DNA of 64,000 nucleotides from Methylocapsa sp. S129. Its GTDB lineage: Bacteria; Pseudomonadota; Alphaproteobacteria; Rhizobiales; Beijerinckiaceae. The position numbers and the translations under genes were made by a program. The notes under the pieces were generated by a model. That model searched no databases and had not been told where the DNA came from. It saw only the letters and a program-made list of their open reading frames with translations. Below are positions 18,041 through 26,285 of this stretch, piece after piece. The stretch spans positions 572,824-636,823 of the forward strand of contig NZ_LMUI01000011.1 of assembly GCF_009765995.1 (NCBI RefSeq). The letters run 5' to 3'. Position 1 is the first letter of the stretch; each line of letters opens with the position of its first letter.

Positions 18041-18979
18041 TCATCCGGCTCTTTCGCGCGCGTCGACCAGGGCCTGGTGAGATACTCGATCGCGCTGCTC
18101 CCTCAACCAATCCAGGAATTGCCGCACTTTCTTCTGCCGGAGATGATCCCGTGGACACACGATCCATTGGGTCACGATCCGAACGGCCGGCGGATCGACC
18201 ACCGGGCAGATCAGCCGTCCGCTACGCAGTTCGCGCTCCATCATCATCGTGCTTTCGAGCGCGATCCCCATTCCGTCTGCAGCGGCGTCAATGGCCATGT
18301 GGCTCCGATCGAAGAGAACGCGACGCCATCGGGCGATCGGCTGTACCTTCGCCAGCTTGAACCACTGCGTCCACTGCGCTTGCGACTTTACGGAGTGGAT
18401 GAGCCGATAGCGCGGAAGATCCTCCGTTCGAAGACTGGCCGCTCCAGCGAGCGTTGGCGAGCAAGCAGGAATGAAGGCTTCCTCAGCCATCGGTTCAACG
18501 AACAAACCCGGCCAGCGACCGTCGCCGTGGCGGATTTCGACGTCCACCGACTCTCGGTTGAAATCCGTGGGCTCATTGGTGCCATCGAGACGAATCTCAA
18601 GATCGGGGTGTCTATCGAGGAAGCCGGCGAGCCGCGGCAGGAGCCATTTGTTCGAAAGGGTCGGCGTGGCGCGCACGGTCAGCGCCGTCACCGAACGATA
18701 TCCTCTGATCGTGCTTGTTGCCTCGTTAATCCGTTCGATCTCGTCGGTGATCGTGGCGAAGTAGCGCTCGCCTGCTTCCGTCAAGACGACGCGGCGACCA
18801 GCTTTGGTCATCAACGTAACGCCGAGCTGCAGCTCCAGCGCTTGCACCTGTTGGGTGACTGCCGACGGCGTAACGCTAAGCTCCTCAGCCGCGCGTGAAA
18901 TGCTGCCGGCTCTCGCCGCCGTGTGAAAGACCCATATGGCCTTGATCGGAGCATGCATGGCGCGCATCCTGACGAGCAT
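18041..18979 (-). CDS. LysR-family transcriptional regulator (GcvA-like)
   Basis: LTTR of 312 residues. The helix-turn-helix is near 20-60 (AARAGSISRAAEELSVTPSAV), followed by the linker and a periplasmic-binding-like effector domain. The ATG at 18979 is the first of several Met codons (MLVRMRAMHAPIKA); the third would be closest to GcvA-type starts. It is divergent from the binding-protein gene at 19194 with a 214-bp gap holding a dyad, the usual layout for LTTR control of the ABC operon. It may also control the gene at 16469 through the shared motif. Confidence 0.93.
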   Translation of the reverse strand: MLVRMRAMHAPIKAIWVFHTAARAGSISRAAEELSVTPSAVTQQVQALELQLGVTLMTKAGRRVVLTEAGERYFATITDEIERINEATSTIRGYRSVTALTVRATPTLSNKWLLPRLAGFLDRHPDLEIRLDGTNEPTDFNRESVDVEIRHGDGRWPGLFVEPMAEEAFIPACSPTLAGAASLRTEDLPRYRLIHSVKSQAQWTQWFKLAKVQPIARWRRVLFDRSHMAIDAAADGMGIALESTMMMERELRSGRLICPVVDPPAVRIVTQWIVCPRDHLRQKKVRQFLDWLREQRDRVSHQALVDARERAG

Positions 18980-19013
18980 CTCGAATGTTAAGACTTCCTA
19001 ATAGATAGGATAG

Positions 19014-19041
19014 CCGATCTAAATTGCTTCTAACAGATCGG
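19014..19041 (+). promoter_or_regulatory. Candidate LysR operator: 7-bp perfect inverted repeat
   Basis: CCGATCT, 14 bases, AGATCGG. The interior contains AAATTGC and CTAAC, shared with the site at 16220-16239. It lies 35 bp upstream of the lysR start and 153 bp upstream of the ABC operon. Confidence 0.55.
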
Positions 19042-19193
19042 ATGCTCTAGCTTTTCCTTGTCGTCGCCCGGCAATCGAACTGCACGCCTTGAAAGCGTGC
19101 GTGACGCGCGATGGTAGGGCGCCGAATTATGCGGCCGCCCAAATCCGAGGAACACGGGTCGGGTGGAAATCCGGCGCCTAAGGGAGGAAATCG

Positions 19194-20225
19194 ATGACAA
19201 CACGCATCCGCGACATGTGGGTCGCCATAACAGCGCTTGCCCTCTTGGGTAGCGCATCCGCGGCCTTCGCCGACGACGCCTGCTCAGCCTATCCGAAAGC
19301 CAAGACGGACAAAATCGACTCTAGCGTGATCGACAAGGAGTTTGGCGCTGTTCCAGCGCCTAAAAAGAAGCTGCATATCGCCTATGTCACGAAGACGCTG
19401 ATCAACGAATTCTGGCAGGATGTCGCGGCTGGCATAAAGGACGAGGCGTCCAAATACGGCATCGCCGCCGACGTGCAGGCCGCCAAGGACGAAAATTCGA
19501 TGATCGAGCAACTCAATCTCGCGCAGACGATGCTTTCCCAGAAGCCCGATGCGCTGCTGCTGTCGCCGCAGTCCGACTCCAATCTGGCGCCTGTGGTCGA
19601 AGCAGCCCGTGCGGCTAATATTCCCACGATTATCATCGACGACGCCCGCACGGACGGCGCCAGCACGTATATCGGCACCGACCAGGTCGCGATCGGCGCC
19701 AAGGCCGCTGCGTTCCTGCACCAGATTTATCCCAGCGGCGGTAAGGTTGCGCAGATAGAAGGCGCGGCGGGCTCGCCCAACGCGCGGCTGCGCATCAAGG
19801 GCTTCAAGGAGGAGCTCGGCAAATATTCCAATCTTCAGCTTGTGGCGAGCCAGCCTGGCAACTGGGATCGGTTGACCGCGCTTAACGCCACGGCCAACAT
19901 CCTGAGAGCGACCCCCGATCTCGCAGGCGTCTACGCCAACAACGACGGCATGGCGTTGGGCGTGGTCGAGGCGGTGTCGAGCGCCAGCAGCCTCGACAAG
20001 GTGGCTGTCGTCGGCACAGACGGTATCCGTCAGGCGAAAAAGTCGGTAGGCGCCGGCGAGATGCGCGCCACTGTCGCCGAATTTCCGTTCGAGGAAGGCA
20101 AGCTCGGCGTCCAGATGTCGCTCCGCCTTCTGGGATGTCAGGCGATTCCGCAATGGATCATCTCGCCGCAAGCGGTGATCACCAAGGAGAGCGTCAAGGA
20201 CTTTCCGGATCCAAAAGTGAACTGA
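19194..20225 (+). CDS. Second ribose-type sugar ABC transporter periplasmic binding protein
   Basis: RbsB-like protein of 343 residues. A signal peptide ends near residue 26 (ASAAFA-DD). KLHIAYVTKTLINEFWQDVAAGIKDEA and DALLLSPQSDSNLAPVVEAA are typical sugar-binding segments. A strong AGGGAGGAAATCG ribosome site precedes the ATG. It differs strongly from the binding protein at 11249, so the two importers probably take different sugars. It is the first gene of the binding protein-ATPase-permease-amidohydrolase remnant series. Confidence 0.94.
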   Translation: MTTRIRDMWVAITALALLGSASAAFADDACSAYPKAKTDKIDSSVIDKEFGAVPAPKKKLHIAYVTKTLINEFWQDVAAGIKDEASKYGIAADVQAAKDENSMIEQLNLAQTMLSQKPDALLLSPQSDSNLAPVVEAARAANIPTIIIDDARTDGASTYIGTDQVAIGAKAAAFLHQIYPSGGKVAQIEGAAGSPNARLRIKGFKEELGKYSNLQLVASQPGNWDRLTALNATANILRATPDLAGVYANNDGMALGVVEAVSSASSLDKVAVVGTDGIRQAKKSVGAGEMRATVAEFPFEEGKLGVQMSLRLLGCQAIPQWIISPQAVITKESVKDFPDPKVN

Positions 20226-20233
20226 GGATTTCG

Positions 20234-21769
20234 ATGTCGAGCGCGACCCCTGGTAGGGAGGATGGAATAGACCGTCCTCCCACACTCGTGATGATAGGGG
20301 TAGTTAAGGCCTTCGCCGGAGTGCGCGCTCTCAAAGGCGTAGATTTCAGTTTGCGAAGCGGCGAAGTGCATGCCCTCCTGGGCGAGAATGGAGCGGGGAA
20401 GTCCACGCTCATGAAGATCATGTTCGGCGTGGTGCAGCCGGACGAGGGTCAGATTGCGCTCGATTTCATTGGGCGGGTGCGGATCGATGGCCCCCGCGCC
20501 GCGCTTGCCATGGGCATCGGACTTGTCAGTCAGGAACTGAGCCTCGTTCCGCAACTCGACGTCGCTCAGAACATTTTTCTTGGTCAGACGCGGGGCCTCA
20601 CAATCGTCCCGCGCGACGATTTCCGTCAAAAGGCGCGTGCGATCCTCGACGACCTCGCCCCACACCTGAAAACCGAAACGCAAGTTTCCGCCTTGGGGAT
20701 GGCCGACCGCCAACTTGTCGAGATCAGCCGCACGCTCGCGCGCGGCGGCCGCATCATCGCCTTCGATGAACCGACATCAAGTCTGACGCCTGCCGAACAG
20801 CAAAACCTCTTCGCTGTGATCCGCAAGTTGAAAGCAGCGGGCAAAGCGATTGTGTACATCTCTCACCGGATGAACGAAATCCGGGAGATTGCCGACCGCA
20901 TCACAGTTCTGCGAGACGGCGAAGTGGTGGCGTCGGGCCCCATGGGCGACTATTCGGAATCGAAATTGAACGAGTTGATCGCCGGGCGGGAGTTGTCGCG
21001 AGAGATGGCGGCTGACAAGCCGGCGCCCGTCGAAAGCGTTCCTGTTCTCGAACTGCGAAGGGTATCCACGTCCCGTGTCCAATCGATCGATTTGACTGTC
21101 GGAGCCGGCGAGATTGTCGGCCTCTCGGGCCTGGTGGGCTCCGGCCGCTCGGCGATCCTGCGCGCAATCTTCGGCATCGATCCCGTTACAGAAGGAGACA
21201 TCGTCGTCGGCGGCGCGCCGATGCGAGCGCGAAACCCCGCTGACGCTATGGCGGCTGGCGTTGCGCTAATCCCTGAGGATCGACGCGGCCATGCCCTCGT
21301 CCCCATGATGGACGTCGAACAGAACTTTGGGCTCGGCAATTATGGGCGCTTCGGCGCGATGGGCGTTATCAAAGGCGGCGCCCGCCGCCGAGCCATCCGC
21401 TCCTATGTCGAGGAGATGCGAATTCGGCCTCCCCTTATCAACACTAAGATGCGAAACCTTTCAGGCGGGAATCAACAGAAGGTTGTGATTGCACGCTGGC
21501 TCGCCACCGGCGCCCGAGTTTTTCTTTTCGACGAGCCAACGCGCGGCATTGATGTCGGCGCGAAAGCGGAAATCTACACATTATTGAGACGTTTGGCCGC
21601 CAACGGGGCTGCGCTGGTGGTTGTGTCTTCGGAGCTTCCCGAGTTGCTTCTCCTTTGTCACCGGATCGCCGTCGTGAGCGGCGGCCGACTTCAGAAGGTC
21701 GTCCCCAATACCGCGACGCTGACCGAAGAGCATCTGATGGAATTTGCCGCAGGAAAGGGCGAGCTGTGA
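20234..21769 (+). CDS. Ribose-type sugar ABC transporter, double ATP-binding protein (RbsA-like)
   Basis: Fused double ATPase of 511 residues. The first domain has Walker A GENGAGKST (50-58), IIAFDEPTSSLT as Walker B, and a diverged signature (LGMADRQLVEISR). The second domain has GLVGSGRSA instead of Walker A, LSGGNQQKVVIARW as signature, and VFLFDEPTRGIDVG. The ATG lies eight bases after the binding-protein stop. Its end overlaps the permease start (GTGA). Organisation is canonical. Confidence 0.95.
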   Translation: MSSATPGREDGIDRPPTLVMIGVVKAFAGVRALKGVDFSLRSGEVHALLGENGAGKSTLMKIMFGVVQPDEGQIALDFIGRVRIDGPRAALAMGIGLVSQELSLVPQLDVAQNIFLGQTRGLTIVPRDDFRQKARAILDDLAPHLKTETQVSALGMADRQLVEISRTLARGGRIIAFDEPTSSLTPAEQQNLFAVIRKLKAAGKAIVYISHRMNEIREIADRITVLRDGEVVASGPMGDYSESKLNELIAGRELSREMAADKPAPVESVPVLELRRVSTSRVQSIDLTVGAGEIVGLSGLVGSGRSAILRAIFGIDPVTEGDIVVGGAPMRARNPADAMAAGVALIPEDRRGHALVPMMDVEQNFGLGNYGRFGAMGVIKGGARRRAIRSYVEEMRIRPPLINTKMRNLSGGNQQKVVIARWLATGARVFLFDEPTRGIDVGAKAEIYTLLRRLAANGAALVVVSSELPELLLLCHRIAVVSGGRLQKVVPNTATLTEEHLMEFAAGKGEL

Positions 21770-22752
21770 GCGACCTAAAGACATTGTCGCGACCAGGAAC
21801 AGCCGATCAAAAAGTTAGAGCGGCGGCGCGAAGCGGCGAACTCATACAAAAAGCCAGCGTGGCGATCGGCTGCGTAGCGCTATTCCTCGTATTTTCGCTG
21901 CTCACGAAGACTTTCTACCAGCCGTCGAATCTCATCGACATCATGCTGCAATCCTCGATCAACGCGGTGATCGCAGTGGGCATGACCTTGGTGATTATGA
22001 CCAAGGGCATTGATCTGTCGGTCGGCTCGATTGTCGGCCTCTCCAGCATGGTTGCCGCGCACCTCCTGGCGCAGGGTCTTCTGGTGGGGATTGGCGCCGC
22101 GTTGGTCGTGGGACTTGTTTGCGGCGCGATCAACGGCATCCTGATCGCCAAACTCAAGCTACCCGATTTCATCGTCACGCTGGGGACGCTGAGCGTCTAC
22201 CGTGGAGCGGCGCTGATCTATACCGACGGTCAACCCATCTATGGTCTGTCTAAGGAATTCCGCGCCATTTTCGCGGGACATGTTCTCGACGTTCCTACGC
22301 CGGTTATTCTGGCGCTCGTTGTTGCGGCGCTTGCCTTCTTGCTGGTGCGGTTCACAGCGCTAGGCGAGCAGATCATCGCGGTCGGCGGCAACGAGGAAGC
22401 CGCCAAGCTCTCCGGTGTAAACATCGAGCGCGTCAAGATAACGGTTTATATGGTGTCGGGGATCCTTTCGAGCCTGGCGGGATTTGTGTTGATCGCGCGT
22501 ATCGGGGCGGCGGAACCGATTGGCGGTAGCGGCTTCGAGCTTCAGGCCATCGGCTCGGCTGTGATCGGCGGCGCCAGTTTGTTTGGCGGCATTGGCAATC
22601 CGCTGGGGTCGCTGATCGGCGCGTTGACGCTTGGTGGGCTCCAGAATGGTCTGACGCTGATGAATATTCCCTCCTTCTGGCAATATGTCGCTTCGGGCGT
22701 CGTGGTGATTCTCGCGGTGTTTGCCGACCAATGGACGCGGAAGCCGCGATGA
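21766..22752 (+). CDS. Ribose-type ABC transporter permease (RbsC-like)
   Basis: Single RbsC-family permease, 328 residues, GTG start overlapping the ATPase stop. MTKGIDLSVGSIVGLS is the family motif, and the C-terminal half has the AVGGNEEAAKLSGVNIERVK loop. With only one permease the channel is presumably a homodimer, unlike the two-permease system at 13835-15750. Its stop overlaps the ATG of the amidohydrolase remnant. Confidence 0.95.
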   Translation: MSDLKTLSRPGTADQKVRAAARSGELIQKASVAIGCVALFLVFSLLTKTFYQPSNLIDIMLQSSINAVIAVGMTLVIMTKGIDLSVGSIVGLSSMVAAHLLAQGLLVGIGAALVVGLVCGAINGILIAKLKLPDFIVTLGTLSVYRGAALIYTDGQPIYGLSKEFRAIFAGHVLDVPTPVILALVVAALAFLLVRFTALGEQIIAVGGNEEAAKLSGVNIERVKITVYMVSGILSSLAGFVLIARIGAAEPIGGSGFELQAIGSAVIGGASLFGGIGNPLGSLIGALTLGGLQNGLTLMNIPSFWQYVASGVVVILAVFADQWTRKPR

Positions 22753-22973
22753 TCGAGGCGACGGCCGATGAAAGCTGGCGCATCGTCGACACGCACCAGC
22801 ATTTCAAAGAGCTAGCCGCCGGGCGCTATCTATGGCTCGATCGCGAATCTCCAGAGCGGCCCGAGGACAATCTATCGCCGATGCGCCGCGGCGATCCGCC
22901 CTGCGACTATCGGCGTGCGGGATCTGAGCGGTCAAACTTTCGGCCGAGGGCCCGCCGACAGAACATATGGTAG
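22749..22973 (+). pseudogene. Truncated amidohydrolase (lactonase-type) remnant
   Basis: Only the N-terminus of an amidohydrolase_2-type enzyme remains: RIVDTHQHF, with the metal-binding HxH, then RYLWLDRESPERPEDNLSPM. Homology to the family's DPPCDYR region stops near 22910 and the frame ends at 22973, about 75 residues against the usual 280-300. The ATG overlaps the permease stop, so the full gene was once the last member of this operon. The family includes sugar-lactone hydrolases, so a lactone-opening step appears lost here or supplied elsewhere. A deletion between this point and the next gene is the simplest cause. Confidence 0.8.
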
Positions 22974-23033
22974 AAGTCGCAGCGCATTTTTAAGTCCTTG
23001 GTATGCTCGGGCCAGATGGGATTGCAAGCGGAA

Positions 23034-24020
23034 ATGACAAACCAAAAATTCGCGGCGCGACTCAACTCGTTTCGCGTTCGAGAGCGAGAGTATTGGCGGG
23101 AGCTCAATCGTAAGCCGACCACGCTCGACCTGATCGAGCGTGCGTCGAAGGTCTCTGGCCTGAACTGCGTTGACCTGAACTATCCCGATCATCTGGCAGG
23201 CCTCGTCGAGCGTGATCTCATTGAGAAGATGGGTGAAAATGGAATTTCGCTCAATGGCTACGCCATGCGCTACTACGATAATGAGTCCTACAAAATTGGC
23301 GCTTTCACGAATCCTGACCCGGCAATTCGACGTGCGGCGATCGATCTGACGAAGCGGGGGTTGGATTCGCTTGCGGCGGCCGGCGGCGCCCTCATGACGC
23401 TCTGGATGGGTCAGGATGGCTTCGACTATTCCTTCCAGGTCGATTATTCCGCGCTTTGGCAATATACGATCGATGCAATTCGTGAGGTTGCCGAGCACAA
23501 TCCAGCAATCGACATCAGCATCGAATACAAGCCGAATGAGCCGAGATCGTACAGCCTGATGCCCGACGCAGCGACGACGCTGCTCGCGATCCGAGAAATC
23601 GACCGGCCGAACCTGGGGGTCACGCTCGACTTCGCCCATGTGCTCTATGCCGATGAAATGCCAGCCTTCGCGGCATCCTTGATTGCGCGGCACTCGCGCT
23701 TGCTCGGCGTCCATCTCAACGATGGCTACGGCAAACGCGACGACGGATTGATGGTCGCCTCTGTGCATCCGATTCAGACCATCGAACTGCTCTATGCGCT
23801 CGATCGGATGGGCTACGACGGCGCCATCTATTTCGACACGTTTCCCGACACCACCGGGCTCGACCCGATCGCGGAATGCGCCGGGAATATCAGCGCCGTG
23901 ACAGCTCTTCGCCGCGCCGTCCAGCGCCTCAAAGACAACGAACTTCTTGCCTCTGCGATCCTGAAACAGGACGCGGTCGCAAGCCAAGGAATCGTGCGGG
24001 CGAGCCTTTACGGATCCTAG
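23034..24020 (+). CDS. Sugar isomerase/epimerase-like TIM-barrel protein
   Basis: Xylose-isomerase-like TIM barrel, 328 residues from the chosen ATG (MTNQKFAARLNSFR). Metal-ligand candidates are Glu in ISIEYKPNEPR, Asp in VTLDFAHVLYADE, His in LGVHLNDGYGKRDD, and the acid in AIYFDTFP. In-frame starts at 22998 and 23016 would add a few residues. It lies directly after the truncated amidohydrolase and may have been brought next to it by the same deletion. It pairs logically with the downstream kinase: isomerise, then phosphorylate. Confidence 0.87.
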   Translation: MTNQKFAARLNSFRVREREYWRELNRKPTTLDLIERASKVSGLNCVDLNYPDHLAGLVERDLIEKMGENGISLNGYAMRYYDNESYKIGAFTNPDPAIRRAAIDLTKRGLDSLAAAGGALMTLWMGQDGFDYSFQVDYSALWQYTIDAIREVAEHNPAIDISIEYKPNEPRSYSLMPDAATTLLAIREIDRPNLGVTLDFAHVLYADEMPAFAASLIARHSRLLGVHLNDGYGKRDDGLMVASVHPIQTIELLYALDRMGYDGAIYFDTFPDTTGLDPIAECAGNISAVTALRRAVQRLKDNELLASAILKQDAVASQGIVRASLYGS

Positions 24021-24119
24021 CGATCCCACATCCGCGGCGGGAAGCGGCTTTGCGTGACTAAGCCCGCACTCTCCAAGCTCCAGGGAGCCATCGCCACATT
24101 ACGAAAGGTCCCGCCCAAC

Positions 24120-25010
24120 ATGTCCGCTCCGGCCTTCGACGTTATCGCATGTGGAAGTCTGCATCTCGATATCATGGTCTATGCGCCGAGCTTCCCGAGG
24201 CCCGACGAGACGACCGTGGGCACGCGATGGGCGATGCAATGCGGCGGCAAGGGCGGGAACCAGGCGGTGATGGCCGCTCGCGCGGGCGCTCGCGTGGCGA
24301 TGATCGGCAAGGTCGGGTCAGATGATTTCGGCGTGCGATTGCGGTCCAATCTCGCTGACGCAGCCGTGGACTCTCGCGCGGTCCTGGTCGACGAAACCGT
24401 CGGTTCGGGCATGAGCACGGCGATCGTGCGCGACGATGGAGATTACGGCGCCGTCATTGTTTCGGGCGCCAATCTACGAATCGAGCCCACAGTTGCTGAG
24501 GCGGCGTGGAGGGATCTTGGCGGGGCCGGGGTCCTCATCCTGCAAAACGAAATTCCCGAGCAAGTGAATCTTTCCGTAGCAAGGGCTGCGCGCGCGAACG
24601 GAGCGATTGTGATCATGAATGCCGCTCCCGCCCGCTCTATGTCGCCGGCGCTCCGCGAATGCATCGATGTCCTGGTCGTGAATCGAGTCGAGGCGGAAAT
24701 GCTGAGTGGAGAGGTTGTTCACGACGATCAGGTCGCTCTCACCGTGATTGCGAAGCTCTGCATCGGGACCAAGAGCGTAATCGTTACGCTCGGCGGCGAC
24801 GGGTTGATCGTTAAAGGGGCTGATAGCGAAGCGGTGAAGATCGCTCCCAAGCGCGTCAAGGTTGTTTCATCGCATGGCGCCGGAGATTGCTTCTGCGGCG
24901 CGCTCGCCGCCAAGCTCGCGCAGGGCGCGTCCCTGATCCAAGCTGCGGAATTCGCGAACGCGGAAGCGGCCCGACACGTCTCCGGACAAGGTGAGTTCGA
25001 AGAAAGTTAG
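24120..25010 (+). CDS. PfkB-family carbohydrate kinase (ribokinase-like)
   Basis: Kinase of 296 residues. Signature 1, CGGKGGNQAV (41-50), is typical of ribokinase; signature 2 is SSHGAGDCFCGAL with the catalytic Asp at about 256. The anion hole usually reads GAGDS/T, so Cys257 is a small deviation. The ATG at 24120 gives MSAPAFDVIACGS; an in-frame GTG at 24054 would add 22 unconserved residues. It probably phosphorylates the sugar imported by one of the ribose-type systems. It is the last gene of the catabolic block before the tRNA. Confidence 0.92.
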   Translation: MSAPAFDVIACGSLHLDIMVYAPSFPRPDETTVGTRWAMQCGGKGGNQAVMAARAGARVAMIGKVGSDDFGVRLRSNLADAAVDSRAVLVDETVGSGMSTAIVRDDGDYGAVIVSGANLRIEPTVAEAAWRDLGGAGVLILQNEIPEQVNLSVARAARANGAIVIMNAAPARSMSPALRECIDVLVVNRVEAEMLSGEVVHDDQVALTVIAKLCIGTKSVIVTLGGDGLIVKGADSEAVKIAPKRVKVVSSHGAGDCFCGALAAKLAQGASLIQAAEFANAEAARHVSGQGEFEES

Positions 25011-25075
25011 AGATGGAGGTTCAATTCACCGGAACGTAACTCCAGCTCGCCGTCGCGTTCCCCACGCATGAACTG

Positions 25076-25096
25076 CGATCGCGATTTCTGCGATCG
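25076..25096 (+). terminator. Hairpin after the kinase gene
   Basis: CGATCGC, a seven-base loop GATTTCT, GCGATCG: a perfect 7-bp stem 66 bases after the kinase stop. There is no T-run, so intrinsic termination is uncertain. Confidence 0.35.
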
Positions 25097-25266
25097 TTCC
25101 CGCTAATGTCGACGATATCAATGGCGCTGCGCCACACGGTTCAAAAGACGATTTGCGAAGCGACCGCGTATTCGGAGCGAGAGGTAGCCGTGTGGAATGA
25201 AAAATATCCGTTACCGGGTTCGAACGGGACACTGCGGAAGCTCAACAAACTAAGCTTTTGAAATCA

Positions 25267-25342
25267 TGGCGCTCCCTAGGGGAATCGAACCCCTGTTTTC
25301 GCCGTGAGAGGGCGACGTCCTGGACCGCTAGACGAAGGGAGC
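25267..25342 (-). tRNA. tRNA-Glu (anticodon CTC)
   Basis: On the minus strand the 76-nt gene starts GCTCCCTTCGTCTAGCGG. It has a D arm, the anticodon arm TCGCC-CTCTCAC-GGCGA with anticodon CTC, a T arm with GGGGTTCGATTCCCC, and the acceptor end AGGGAGCG followed by an encoded CCA. All stems pair. Its 3' end faces the sugar-catabolism block, the side where integrating elements usually insert. Confidence 0.97.
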
Positions 25343-25458
25343 GGAAATGCATGCCAAGGCCGCGTTCTATATCGGCGGCGCGCATTGAACGCAAGCGCGC
25401 CCGCGCCTGAATCGCCAGGCTCCCGAACGGCCTCCCTCTTATGACGGACGGCGCGTGT

Positions 25459-26115
25459 TCAGCGGGTCTCGCGGGCGGCGGAAGCGCCATAAGCCGCCAT
25501 GAACACGTCGACTCCCGCGCTGACCCCCGCCTCGATCTGCGCCAGCGTCAATTCATCGACCATCCGGAACAGCAGCAGCTTGAACGTGCCCGCCTGGCAT
25601 AATTCGAGGAACTGCCAGGCGGCGCGTTCGACATCGGCGATTCGGAGCACACCCTGGTCGTTCATGCGCTGCATGTAAGTCGATAGCCGATTGGCGCCAA
25701 AGCAGGGGCCCGCTTCGTAAAAGGCGCGGCCGAGCTGAGGGAATTTCGCCGACGCGGCGATCACTGTGCGGACATGGGCGAGCGTATCCGGTCGCGACAT
25801 CATTTCGATGAGCCTGACGCCGAATTCTAGCAAGGAGCTGCGCACGTCATCGCTTTCAAGCGCAAGATCGGTCAAGCGCTCGGCCTGCTGGCGCCGCTCT
25901 TCACGAATCAGCGCTTCAAAAAGCCGCTCTTTCGAATCGAAATAAACGTAGAGCGTCCCCTTGGAGACGCCGGAGACGCGGGCGATGTCGTTCATGCTGG
26001 CGCCATCGAAGCCGGAGGCGAGAAATACGGTGCGCGCGCCTTCCATGATCTGGCGTCGTTTGGCGCTGCCGTCGAGGGCGTCTTCATCGACGCCTTCCAT
26101 CAATTGCGCGTCCAT
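25459..26115 (-). CDS. TetR-family repressor of the EmrAB-type efflux pump
   Basis: TetR protein of 218 residues from the ATG at 26115; an in-frame TTG at 26139 would add eight. The helix-turn-helix is MNDIARVSGVSKGTLYVYFDSKERLF. The C-terminal half is an all-helical ligand domain of the AcrR/TetR_C type. It is divergent from emrA and emrB; two matching 15-bp palindromes lie between the starts. The protein probably represses both itself and the pump until a toxic ligand binds. Confidence 0.92.
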   Translation of the reverse strand: MDAQLMEGVDEDALDGSAKRRQIMEGARTVFLASGFDGASMNDIARVSGVSKGTLYVYFDSKERLFEALIREERRQQAERLTDLALESDDVRSSLLEFGVRLIEMMSRPDTLAHVRTVIAASAKFPQLGRAFYEAGPCFGANRLSTYMQRMNDQGVLRIADVERAAWQFLELCQAGTFKLLLFRMVDELTLAQIEAGVSAGVDVFMAAYGASAARETR

Positions 26116-26168
26116 CGCCGCTGTCGCTCCATCGTTCAAATGCTTATCCCGCAGTGCAAAATTTTTTG

Positions 26169-26183
26169 ACCGAACCGTTCAGT
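26169..26183 (+). promoter_or_regulatory. TetR operator 1 (imperfect palindrome)
   Basis: ACCGAACCGTTCAGT, one mismatch from the perfect site at 26231-26245. It lies close to the tetR start. Confidence 0.75.
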
Positions 26184-26230
26184 TCGTTCTTGATCTAGGA
26201 CCGGAATGGGTTTAAGTCAACCCGACAATG

Positions 26231-26245
26231 ACCGAACGGTTCGGT
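26231..26245 (+). promoter_or_regulatory. TetR operator 2 (perfect palindrome)
   Basis: ACCGAACGGTTCGGT: 7-bp arms around a central G. It is 62 bp centre to centre from operator 1 and 40 bp before the emrA-like start. Confidence 0.8.
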
Positions 26246-26285
26246 TTGTTATTCAAATAAAGTTTAGGAACCGGGAAACCCTTCC

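Noticed and set aside
19080-19112. tRNA-Ser-like anticodon arm (CACGC-CTTGAAA-GCGTG)
   Set aside because: The arm pairs, but there is no D arm, T arm or acceptor stem in the right places on either strand. Chance similarity is more likely than a tRNA or att site.
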